A stretch of DNA of 36,809 nt from Candidatus Equadaptatus faecalis (lineage in GTDB: Bacteria > Synergistota > Synergistia > Synergistales > Synergistaceae), in the NCBI GenBank assembly GCA_018065065.1, contig JAGHTZ010000087.1:1-36809 (forward strand). The letters run 5' to 3'. This document shows, piece by piece, positions 30,767 to 36,809 of this stretch. Positions within the stretch are counted from its first letter, which is position 1. Each line of letters opens with the position of its first letter. A model generated the notes under the pieces. That model saw nothing but the letters and a program-made list of their open reading frames with translations. It was not told where the DNA came from and searched no databases. A program made the position numbers and the translations under genes.

Positions 30767-30802
30767 ATTATAAGCGTTTTTTTCGAAGTTTTGTTATATA
30801 AT
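30767..30802. promoter_or_regulatory. Divergent promoter region
   Basis: Two TATAAT elements face away from each other: minus strand at 30767-30772 for the HD-mnmA unit and plus strand at 30797-30802 for the papain-like gene. The -35 boxes on both sides are poor. The plus transcript would start right before the AGGG site at 30811-30814. Confidence 0.5.
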
Positions 30803-30819
30803 TGTCCCACAGGGATGTG

Positions 30820-31467
30820 ATGACTATGGAGAAAAAACAGATTTCCAGCCTCGAACTGCTCAAACTCACAACCGACAAGGGCGAGACAAGCTACGGCGCA
30901 GACCAGAAATGGTTCTTCGGGCCTGTTAAGCAGCGTTCAGGCTGCGGACCCGCAACCGCCGCAAACATTTTCTATTATATCGACAGGAAAAAGGAGCCGG
31001 AAAAACCTCCCATGGCTTTCCGTTTCTTCAGAATTTTCCTTGAAAGAATGTGGGGCATCGTCACTCCGACACGACACGGCATCCCCGAAGCAAGAATGCT
31101 TGCGACGCGCATAAAGAATTACGCCAGCCTGAGACATTACCACGTTGACGTAAAATCAATGGAAATTTCTGAAAATCCGTCCGACAGACCGCATATTTCA
31201 GAGGCTTTCAGAATGCTTTTTGAAGCAATGGACAATGACGTTCCCGCCGCATTCCTGAATCTTGAAAACACGTCCTGCCCCGACCTTGACACGTGGCACT
31301 GGGTGACGGTTATCGGAATTGACTGCGACAACGCTGGCTTTGCGCGCGTTACTTTCCTCGACAACGGCAACGTGAAATATTTTGACCTCGCTCACTGGTG
31401 GACACAGGGCAAGGGCGCAGGCGGAATTGTCACCGTTATTCCGAAAAACGACCGGAGATTTTGGTAG
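30820..31467 (+). CDS. Papain-like (C39-like) protein, probable cysteine peptidase fold
   Basis: 215 residues. RSGCGPATAANIFYYI gives Cys42, WHWVTVIGI gives His160 and VTFLDNG gives Asp181, in the order and spacing of a papain-like Cys-His-Asp triad. The C-terminus (AHWWTQGKGAGGIVTVIP) continues the C39-like beta region. No signal peptide or membrane segment is visible, so it may be cytoplasmic. The substrate is unknown. The ATG at 30820 has AGGG 5 bases before it, and a second ATG two codons later is also possible. It is monocistronic, with its own promoter and terminator. Confidence 0.65.
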   Translation: MTMEKKQISSLELLKLTTDKGETSYGADQKWFFGPVKQRSGCGPATAANIFYYIDRKKEPEKPPMAFRFFRIFLERMWGIVTPTRHGIPEARMLATRIKNYASLRHYHVDVKSMEISENPSDRPHISEAFRMLFEAMDNDVPAAFLNLENTSCPDLDTWHWVTVIGIDCDNAGFARVTFLDNGNVKYFDLAHWWTQGKGAGGIVTVIPKNDRRFW

Positions 31468-31484
31468 AAAGTATAAAAACATTA

Positions 31485-31515
31485 AAAAATCAGCCTCACG
31501 GCTGATTTTTGTTTT
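31485..31515. terminator. Bidirectional terminator after the papain-like gene
   Basis: AAAAATCAGCC TCAC GGCTGATTTTT is an 11-bp stem, followed by GTTTT. It serves the plus-strand gene ending at 31467 and, with its A-tract, also the minus-strand azoreductase-like gene ending at 31528. Confidence 0.85.
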
Positions 31516-31527
31516 GGCCTGTTAAAG

Positions 31528-32085
31528 CTACAGCTTCGCAATCGCTTCCGTGAGCAGCGTTTCCCTCTGCGAAGTGTCAATGTCCATTCCTTCAACCGTA
31601 TATTCCTCAAACTCATCTATGCCGAACATTTTGCACAATGCCCGCGCGTATTCGGCACCGAGATGTCTGCCGTTTGTAAAGCCGCCGCAGGTTGAAAAAT
31701 ATCTGGCGGTTTTTGCCGCACAGCAGCCTACGCTTTCCGCCCCTTCATAGCGGAAAGTTATGCCGCAGACGGACACGTTTTCAAAATAGATTCTAAGCAG
31801 CGCGGGGAAGGACAAATCCCAGTAGGGCGCCGCTATTACGATTTCATCCGCCTCTTTGAACTGCCGGGCATAACGGAACATGGCATCGTCCGTTTTCCCC
31901 GCGTCCAGCAGCGCGTCACGTTTTTCAAGGCGTGCGGCGCTGTGCGGAGTCAGGTTCTCTTCCGCAAGCCGCAGAATTTCAATTTCGTCAGACTCTTTTT
32001 TGTATTTTTCAAGCCACGCTTCTGCATAGCGTCTTGTGGCGGAAAGCTCTCCGCGCACGCAGCTGTCTATAAAAAGTATTTTCAT
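31528..32085 (-). CDS. NAD(P)H:FMN oxidoreductase / azoreductase-like flavodoxin-fold protein
   Basis: 185 residues of the flavodoxin_2 fold. It begins MKILFIDSCVRGELSATRRYAEAWLE, with the phosphate loop in place, and has EADEIVIAAPYWDLSFPALLRIYFENV, the AzoR/quinone-reductase pattern. It probably reduces quinones or azo compounds with NAD(P)H. Its ATG overlaps the queuosine-transporter stop by 4 bases, so it is the last gene of a three-gene operon. Confidence 0.82.
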   Translation of the reverse strand: MKILFIDSCVRGELSATRRYAEAWLEKYKKESDEIEILRLAEENLTPHSAARLEKRDALLDAGKTDDAMFRYARQFKEADEIVIAAPYWDLSFPALLRIYFENVSVCGITFRYEGAESVGCCAAKTARYFSTCGGFTNGRHLGAEYARALCKMFGIDEFEEYTVEGMDIDTSQRETLLTEAIAKL

Positions 32086-32780
32086 TCGGTACCGCCTCTT
32101 TCGTAAATTTTTCTTGCAAGGTAGAGAAACGGCGTATCGGCAAGACTTGTTGCGCAGAAGAACGCGAAGGAGGAAACAATTATCTGAACAAGCGTTCTCC
32201 CGCCGTAGACACCGTAAAAAGCTCCGAGTGTGAACAGCACGGAGTTAAGCAGCTGCGCTGCCATAGTTGAAAAATTGTTGCGAAGCCACAGGAAACGTCT
32301 GCGTGTTCCGCACAGCTTTGTCGTAAAATTCCACCAGAGATGGTAGCACCAGACGTCGAAAAACTGCACAACGGCATAAACTGCAAGACTTGCCGCGATA
32401 ACTCTCGGCGTCCGCGAGAACACGGCGCGGAATTCCTCCGCTCCGCAGCCGGGCAGCGTTTCATAAAATCTCCACGAGAAGGAAACCGCAAAGAAAATCG
32501 CAGCCGACAGCACGCCGAGCAGAACCGCTTTCTGTGCCTCCTGCTTACCGTACAGCTCGCTCAGAATGTCCGTAACGAGAAAGGTGGAAGCAAACAGCAC
32601 GTTGCCGAGCGTCATGTCAATTCCGAAAGCGCGGACAAGCAGCAGAACCTCAATGTTGGCAAGAACTGTCGCCGCCGACATCCACATGTAAAGTCCCTGT
32701 TTGCCGAGAAATCTGAAGCAGAGCAGAACAAGCGCAAACAATACCGGTATTGTTGAAACAAGCAAAATTTCGTTCGTCAT
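32082..32780 (-). CDS. Queuosine precursor transporter (YhhQ family)
   Basis: 232 residues, about six membrane segments. The family stretch LASTFLVTDILSELYGKQEAQKAV is at about 61-85, then FFDVWCYHLWWNFT and LWLRNNFSTMAAQLLNSVLF. YhhQ-type carriers import 7-cyano-7-deazaguanine or related queuosine precursors. ATGA overlaps join it to the GNAT gene before and the flavoprotein gene after. No preQ1 riboswitch was recognised upstream of the operon. Confidence 0.88.
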   Translation of the reverse strand: MTNEILLVSTIPVLFALVLLCFRFLGKQGLYMWMSAATVLANIEVLLLVRAFGIDMTLGNVLFASTFLVTDILSELYGKQEAQKAVLLGVLSAAIFFAVSFSWRFYETLPGCGAEEFRAVFSRTPRVIAASLAVYAVVQFFDVWCYHLWWNFTTKLCGTRRRFLWLRNNFSTMAAQLLNSVLFTLGAFYGVYGGRTLVQIIVSSFAFFCATSLADTPFLYLARKIYERGGTE

Positions 32781-33274
32781 TTTGCAGCCCCGTCAAAGGT
32801 CAGTCTCATTTTGTACCAGACTGCGCCGCCGTGCACGGATTCCGAAATGCCTTCGCTGACAAAACCGAATTTTTCGTAATAGTGCAGCAGCCTGTCCTTG
32901 CAGGTAAGCACAAGACCTTTCCTGCCCTGCGCCTTCGCGTCTTCGACCGCGCGGCGCAGCAGCATTGCCGCACAGCCTTTTCTGCGGTATGCGGGAATAG
33001 TATTAACGCCGAAAAGCATCTGCCACGCGCCTTTTTCATCGTGCAGCGAAGCATCTTCGTACAGGTCATCGGTCAGCTCGCTTCTGTCAGTCACCATGCC
33101 GTCAACAAAAGAAACAAGCTTTTCGCCGTCAAAAAGCAGCCAGAAATGATTAGGATAATATTTAAGCCTCTGCTTAAAACTTTCGAGCGTTGCGGCTTCC
33201 TCAGGCGGAAAACATTCCGCTTCAACCGCCGAAACGGCGTCAAGATCCGAAATTTCTGCATATCTTATTTCCAT
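32777..33274 (-). CDS. GNAT-family N-acetyltransferase
   Basis: 165 residues. MEIRYAEISDLDAVSAVEAECFPPEEAA is the usual start, and VNTIPAYRRKGCAAMLLRRAVEDAKAQG is the acetyl-CoA binding loop (Q/R-x-x-G-x-G/A type). HYYEKFGFVSEG follows near the end. The substrate is unknown. The ATG at 33274 has GGGGTG 7 bases upstream; a longer frame to 33316 is less likely. First gene of the GNAT-YhhQ-flavoprotein operon, joined by ATGA overlap. Confidence 0.87.
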   Translation of the reverse strand: MEIRYAEISDLDAVSAVEAECFPPEEAATLESFKQRLKYYPNHFWLLFDGEKLVSFVDGMVTDRSELTDDLYEDASLHDEKGAWQMLFGVNTIPAYRRKGCAAMLLRRAVEDAKAQGRKGLVLTCKDRLLHYYEKFGFVSEGISESVHGGAVWYKMRLTFDGAAK

Positions 33275-33434
33275 TTTCACACCCCGAATAAAAAACGGCC
33301 GCATCGTAATCAACAAACGCCCGCGCAGACGAATTTACACCGGTATTTGTGCAAATGCGCCGGGCAGTTTATTCAGCACGTTCTTTCAATTACATTTATG
33401 ATAGGTTCTATGCCGTCAACAACACTCTTACATT

Positions 33435-34499
33435 TCAGACAATTTCCCACCTGCCGTTGCGTTTGCCGTTAATTCTTTTGATTAACCTCTTTTCCTGCAG
33501 CACAACCGTAATGCGTTTTACTGTAATTAATGATACTTTGGTGAGTTCCGCTATTTCTTTCTGCGTCGCCTCAGGATTGGCTGTTACCGCATTATATACA
33601 GCAAGTTCTTTTGGTGTCAATTTCAAAGTACCATTTTTCAAAGTATCATTTTGGACATTTTGAACTTTTGGGACATCTATATGCAGATTTCTGTTTCTAA
33701 GCTGGTGTTGTGTACCGATAAGCAGATTTTCAAAAAATCTCTCGAGGTAATCAGTCTTTGCGTATATTCCTTTACTGAAGTTGTTATAGTTTGCCCGTAC
33801 AAGCGCATTCCTAAAGTACAATGAATTTTTTTCAAAAGCATCGTTGCTGATGGCAAAACCAAATGTATTGAGATATTTGATAATAAACACTGCCGTCGCT
33901 CTTGTATTGCCTTCAATGAATGGGTGTATCTGCCAAATGTCCGCCGTAAATTTTGCTATATGTTTAATCATATCTTGAACTGTCAAATTTTCGTACGAAT
34001 ATTTTTTTTCCTGTTCAAAATCGTACTCGACCGTGTTTTTTATACTTTCAAACGAGGCATACAGTACAGTGTCTCCGTTGAGAATCCATTCTTTTTTCGT
34101 AATGTTGCAGTCTCTGTATTTCCCTGCATTACCAAGTATGCCGTCAAAAAGACGGTTGTGTATTATTTTCCACTCTACAGGTGAAAATTGGAATGTTTTC
34201 TCGCTAAGCAGTTCGGTTATTCTTGTCGATACAACATCTGCTTCCCTGTTGTCTGATTCGAAAACTCTGTGTTTTGAGATTTCTTCATAGTAACTTTTGA
34301 TGCGCTGCTTTACCGCCGCCATATCTATTTTTCCCTCAATATGCTCTTTGGCTGTTCTGATGAGGTATTCTGACGGCTCAAGTCCGTCTACAGCCTGAAG
34401 CCCTATTGCGGTTTGCCATGCTGCGCATTTTTCTGTTTTTTCCGGTTCGCCTTGTTTAATGTAGCCTTCAAGTTCGACCTGCCAGTTTTTGTTTGCCAT
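33435..34499 (-). CDS. Fic-domain protein with VbhA-like N-terminus and winged-helix tail
   Basis: 354 residues in three parts. The first (about 1-75) resembles VbhA-type antitoxin domains (AVDGLEPSEYLI...IEGKIDMAAVKQRI). The Fic core (about 100-260) has HPFIEGNTR at 192-200, the AMP-transfer motif with Thr where Gly or Lys is common. The last 60 residues are a winged helix, TPKELAVYNAV...VSLITVKRITVVL, ending RWEIV. The inhibitory motif of Fic antitoxins is (S/T)-x3-E-(G/N); here the aligned position reads KEHIEG (51-56), with Lys in the S/T place. Relatives AMPylate proteins or are self-regulated DNA-binding proteins; the target is unknown. ATG at 34499 has AGAGG 9 bases upstream; the ORF start at 34523 does not. 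Confidence 0.85.
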   Translation of the reverse strand: MANKNWQVELEGYIKQGEPEKTEKCAAWQTAIGLQAVDGLEPSEYLIRTAKEHIEGKIDMAAVKQRIKSYYEEISKHRVFESDNREADVVSTRITELLSEKTFQFSPVEWKIIHNRLFDGILGNAGKYRDCNITKKEWILNGDTVLYASFESIKNTVEYDFEQEKKYSYENLTVQDMIKHIAKFTADIWQIHPFIEGNTRATAVFIIKYLNTFGFAISNDAFEKNSLYFRNALVRANYNNFSKGIYAKTDYLERFFENLLIGTQHQLRNRNLHIDVPKVQNVQNDTLKNGTLKLTPKELAVYNAVTANPEATQKEIAELTKVSLITVKRITVVLQEKRLIKRINGKRNGRWEIV

Positions 34500-34529
34500 A
34501 GCTAATGTCCTCTGATTTTTCATGTCTGT

Positions 34530-34535
34530 ATTATC
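34530..34535 (-). promoter_or_regulatory. -10 of the fic gene
   Basis: GATAAT on the minus strand lies about 30 bases before the ATG at 34499, and gives a short leader that includes AGAGG. No strong -35 was found 17 bp upstream. Confidence 0.4.
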
Positions 34536-34564
34536 TCATATCAGCATCGATTTGTCTTGCTATG

Positions 34565-34604
34565 CCGAAAAAACAGAAGGCATTTTTGCCTTTTTTGCCT
34601 TCTG
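34565..34604 (-). terminator. Terminator of the dehydrogenase / small-gene unit
   Basis: On the minus strand CAGAAGGCA and TGCCTTCTG (34596-34604 and 34574-34582) form a 9-bp stem followed by six T. It lies 29 bases after the 96-residue gene and before the fic gene, separating the two units. Confidence 0.8.
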
Positions 34605-34633
34605 CTACCTTCTGTTTGTCATACAGATTATGT

Positions 34634-34924
34634 TTATTGTTCAAAGTTTTTTGTTTTCCTAACGCGGCTTTCATTCGGAACCGGCGTTTCTTTCAGCTTT
34701 TCCGCCATCAGCCTGTACAATTTCTGCGGCAGAACAACTTCGCCGCTTTTTATTGCGGAAACAAGACGCAGCCTTTCGCGTTCAAGCCGCCTGAACAGCC
34801 GTTCGTCCCACAGGCGCGTTTCCATGCAGCTGCCTATTGCCCTGCGAAACTCAAGCCACAGCGCGTCATTTTCATAAACAAGCTCCAGATTGTCAAGAAA
34901 CAGCGTTTCAGCGCTTTTTGCCAA
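34634..34924 (-). CDS. Hypothetical protein, 96 residues
   Basis: A charged, helix-rich protein: SAETLFLDNLELVYENDALWLEFRRAIG, then RLWDERLFRRLERERLRLVSAIKSGEV, ending in a basic tail. No membrane segment or known motif is visible. It starts two bases after the stop of the small Cys-rich gene on the same strand and shares its terminator, so the two are probably co-expressed. I do not recognise the family. Confidence 0.65.
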   Translation of the reverse strand: MAKSAETLFLDNLELVYENDALWLEFRRAIGSCMETRLWDERLFRRLERERLRLVSAIKSGEVVLPQKLYRLMAEKLKETPVPNESRVRKTKNFEQ

Positions 34925-34926
34925 GC

Positions 34927-35256
34927 TTAAAGGGCTCCGAACTTCTCAAGAATTTTAAGTCCAGCCGCGCATGCGGGGCAGTCACAGTACTGTCCGCCGG
35001 CTGCTTTAAGCTCTGCCATGTGTTTCTGATAAATCTTCTGCTGTTCTTCGCCGAAAATTTCAGCCGCCTGCGGCGAATTGAAGAAAGCAATTACTTCGTC
35101 CACCGGCAGTACGTCTTCTTTCAGCTCGGCAATCAGCTTTGCCGTCGTTTCGGCTTCGCATTCCGTACCTTCATCGGCAAGCCACTGCTGTGCAAGCGCT
35201 TTCAACTCCGCGCAGCAGCTCGGCGCATTGACAAGTTCAGTTACGAGTTCCTTCAT
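34927..35256 (-). CDS. Small Cys-rich protein (often annotated 'heat-shock protein Hsp90-like')
   Basis: 109 residues. The start MKELVTELVNAPSCCAELKALAQQWL and the ending GGQYCDCPACAAGLKILEKFG match a family of small proteins in anaerobes that is often mislabelled Hsp90. The Cys pairs (SCC near 13-15 and CDCPAC near the end) suggest metal or redox binding. No function is established. The ATG at 35256 has GGAGGG 8 bases upstream; the longer frame to 35289 lacks support. It lies between the dehydrogenase and the 96-residue gene. Confidence 0.8.
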   Translation of the reverse strand: MKELVTELVNAPSCCAELKALAQQWLADEGTECEAETTAKLIAELKEDVLPVDEVIAFFNSPQAAEIFGEEQQKIYQKHMAELKAAGGQYCDCPACAAGLKILEKFGAL

Positions 35257-35302
35257 TTTCGTTCCCTCCGTCAAATTTTTTTGCCTCAATTAAAGCATCA
35301 GC

Positions 35303-36292
35303 CTAATATCCTGTTTTTCTGTTGACAACGTGGTCAGCGGGCTCGCCCTTAAGCCAGTGAGCAATGTTGTTTGAAGCAATTTCGGCAACGTTGTCAAAGG
35401 TCTTTTCAAGGAAGAACCAGCCTGCAATGTGCGGGGTGATTACAACGTTGTCCATTGTCCAAAGCTCGTCGTCCGCAGGCAGAGGCTCAGGTTCTGTAAC
35501 GTCAAGCCCCGCGCCTGCTATCCTGCCGCTTTTCAGAGCGTTCTTCAATGCTGCCGGGTCTATTGCGTTTCCGCGTCCGGCATTGATGATATAGGCTCCG
35601 TTTTTGCAGAGACCAAACAGCTTTTCGTCAAAAAGATGCTCCGTCTGCCTGCCGCCCGGAAGCACCATGGCTATTATGTCTGCGCGGCCGACAACCGAGA
35701 GAAGGCTCTCAATCGTGTACTGCTCGTCCAGATACTCCGGCTTTGCCTTCTCTGTTCTGCGAATGCCGATAACGTGCGCGCCCATGGCTTTAACCGCCCT
35801 TGCGTAACGCCCCCCGATGTCGCCGAGCCCGAGCACCAGAACAGTGGAATCCTCTATTGAAATTACTCTGCCAAGCGATTCCCACTTCTTTGCCGCCTGA
35901 TTTTTCATATAGCCGTCGAGATGGCGGATAAGAGAAAAAGTCACGGCAAGCATCCACTCTGAAACGGAAGTTCCGTAGGCGCCTGCACAGTTGCAAAGCA
36001 GCACGCTTTCGTCAACAACTCCCGGCGCCGAATGGGCATCGGCTCCCGCCGAGGTGAGCTGCAGCAGTTCAAGCTTCTTGGCGGCGGCAAGCTTCTTGGG
36101 TGACACCGTGCCTATAATCGCGTTTGCCTCCGCAATCTCTTCCACAGTCACGCCGCCCTGCGTATTCATCATAAATTCACAATCAAAACCGGCGCACTTT
36201 TCCTTAACGCGCTCCGCAAAAAGCCGAAGCCTTTCCCCGTCAAGCGGCGGGGCAACAAGAATCTTCTTCATACCGTCATTCACGTCCTTCAT
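35303..36292 (-). CDS. D-2-hydroxyacid dehydrogenase (NAD-dependent)
   Basis: 329 residues. NAD-binding VLVLGLGDIGGRYARAVKAMGAHVIG is at about 155-180, NAGRGNAIDPAALKNAL, LDVTEPEPLPADDELW (Glu of the catalytic set) and ITPHIAGW (His) follow in the family order. It interconverts a 2-hydroxy acid and its 2-oxo acid; the substrate could be glycerate, glyoxylate or lactate-like. The start may be ATG at 36292 or, seven codons later, at 36271; neither has a good site. It heads the unit with the two small genes, about 45 bases from a TATAAT promoter. Confidence 0.88.
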   Translation of the reverse strand: MKDVNDGMKKILVAPPLDGERLRLFAERVKEKCAGFDCEFMMNTQGGVTVEEIAEANAIIGTVSPKKLAAAKKLELLQLTSAGADAHSAPGVVDESVLLCNCAGAYGTSVSEWMLAVTFSLIRHLDGYMKNQAAKKWESLGRVISIEDSTVLVLGLGDIGGRYARAVKAMGAHVIGIRRTEKAKPEYLDEQYTIESLLSVVGRADIIAMVLPGGRQTEHLFDEKLFGLCKNGAYIINAGRGNAIDPAALKNALKSGRIAGAGLDVTEPEPLPADDELWTMDNVVITPHIAGWFFLEKTFDNVAEIASNNIAHWLKGEPADHVVNRKTGY

Positions 36293-36333
36293 TTAAAGCG
36301 TGATGCTGAATCATACTCTGTCAACTGTACAGC

Positions 36334-36345
36334 AACATTATAGCA
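36334..36345 (-). promoter_or_regulatory. Extended -10 promoter of the dehydrogenase unit
   Basis: The minus strand reads TGCTATAAT, where TATAAT is 36337-36342 and the TG lies one base further upstream. The extended -10 form can work without a strong -35. The inverted repeats at 36353-36430 lie directly upstream, where a -35 and activator or repressor site would be. Confidence 0.55.
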
Positions 36346-36352
36346 CCGCCTG

Positions 36353-36430
36353 TTTCCCAAATATCAAATTTTTTTGTTTTTGGGAAATAGAGTTATTTCC
36401 CAAATTTGAAATTTTTTCATTTTTGGGAAA
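36353..36430. repeat. Tandem pair of inverted repeats, TTTCCCAAA ... TTTGGGAAA
   Basis: Two units of the same build: arms at 36353-36361 / 36379-36387 and 36396-36404 / 36422-36430, each with a 17-base AT-rich spacer. The units repeat with a 43-bp period. They lie just upstream of the dehydrogenase promoter, so they look like an operator pair. They could also be hairpins. Confidence 0.8.
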
Positions 36431-36809
36431 CAGAACACCGGCGCAAAAAAATTTTCGCACCCTATACTGCTCTTTTTATCTTTTTTACCCCGAATAAGAC
36501 TTCCCTGTTAAGGGGCGCTTAACCTGAGGGGTACCCCACGGGTTATTCATTATACACAGCAGACAAAACAAGCAAAATTCATAAATTAAGCATTTGCAGA
36601 CATCCGCGCGTTTCAGCCATTCAGACAATACCGCCTGTTACACCTTAAAAACACAAAACTTTTCAAAAACTTTCCAGAAATTTTTTATTTCTTTTTCATT
36701 TCTGCCCCTGTTACAAATTTCTTATTCTGTGAACATTACAGTGCAGAGAGTGACGGGGAACAGAATTGTTGTTTTTAATCCTGTTCCGGCTCGGTGGTTT
36801 TGAAACGTT
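36431..36809. other. Non-coding stretch at the window end
   Basis: No convincing gene was found. An inverted repeat GGAACAG / CTGTTCC lies at about 36758-36788, and GGGGTACCCC occurs at about 36528-36537. The composition is AT-rich with some GC islands. A gene on either strand beyond the edge would use this as upstream or downstream sequence. Confidence 0.5.

Noticed and set aside
32777-33316. preQ1 riboswitch before the queuosine transporter operon
   Set aside because: No conserved preQ1 aptamer core or terminator/anti-terminator was recognised in the 160 bases before the GNAT gene.
36528-36537. GGGGTACCCC palindrome
   Set aside because: A single short palindrome with no repeat, gene or promoter attached.

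Overview
The window most resembles a Gram-negative anaerobe, probably a member of Synergistota, with Negativicutes as the main alternative. The Gram-negative evidence is a complete ADP-L-glycero-D-manno-heptose pathway for lipopolysaccharide (gmhA, gmhB, hldE, hldD), together with GT9 heptosyltransferase-type genes and ugd. The anaerobic evidence is a 1407-residue acyl-CoA dehydratase activase-type protein. The ribosomal cluster rpsF-ssb-rpsR / DUF2232-rplI-dnaB is arranged as in Firmicutes and Synergistota. The taxonomic call is inference from gene content only. GTG and TTG starts are common.

Layout. Positions 1-7001 are an accessory region. GT9 glycosyltransferase genes (one cut by the window edge, one reduced to fragments, one intact) are interleaved with an AlbA_2-type protein, a DUF4143 ATPase and a three-gene HipB-HipS-HipT-type toxin-antitoxin locus. 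The region also holds three copies of one hairpin, a 3 x 32 bp tandem repeat, paired 20 bp direct repeats and a relic of a winged-helix gene. Positions 7059-12684 (minus strand) are an LPS-core precursor operon transcribed ugd-hldD-hldE-gmhB-gmhA-membrane protein. A four-helix-bundle (23S intervening-sequence type) gene bracketed by inverted repeats sits at 12723-13219. Positions 13230-17264 hold the replication and ribosomal cluster in two transcription units. Positions 17402-23982 hold secA, a secreted protein that looks like an inactive transglutaminase, argS and a DivIC/FtsB-like gene, read from a strong promoter upstream of secA. Positions 24172-28395 are the giant activase, followed upstream by a small secreted-protein candidate, mnmA and an HD-domain gene. 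Positions 30820-36292 carry a papain-like protein, an azoreductase-like / queuosine-transporter / GNAT operon with ATGA overlaps, a Fic protein with a VbhA-like N-terminus, two small genes and a D-2-hydroxyacid dehydrogenase. The final 500 bases appear non-coding and contain a tandem pair of inverted repeats next to the dehydrogenase promoter.

The best candidates for something unusual are the split HipS/HipT kinase locus with twin operators and an altered glycine-rich-loop motif, the probable pseudo-transglutaminase in the secA-argS operon, the inverted-repeat-bounded four-helix gene, and a similar winged-helix tail on three otherwise different accessory proteins. No CRISPR array, rRNA or tRNA gene was seen.
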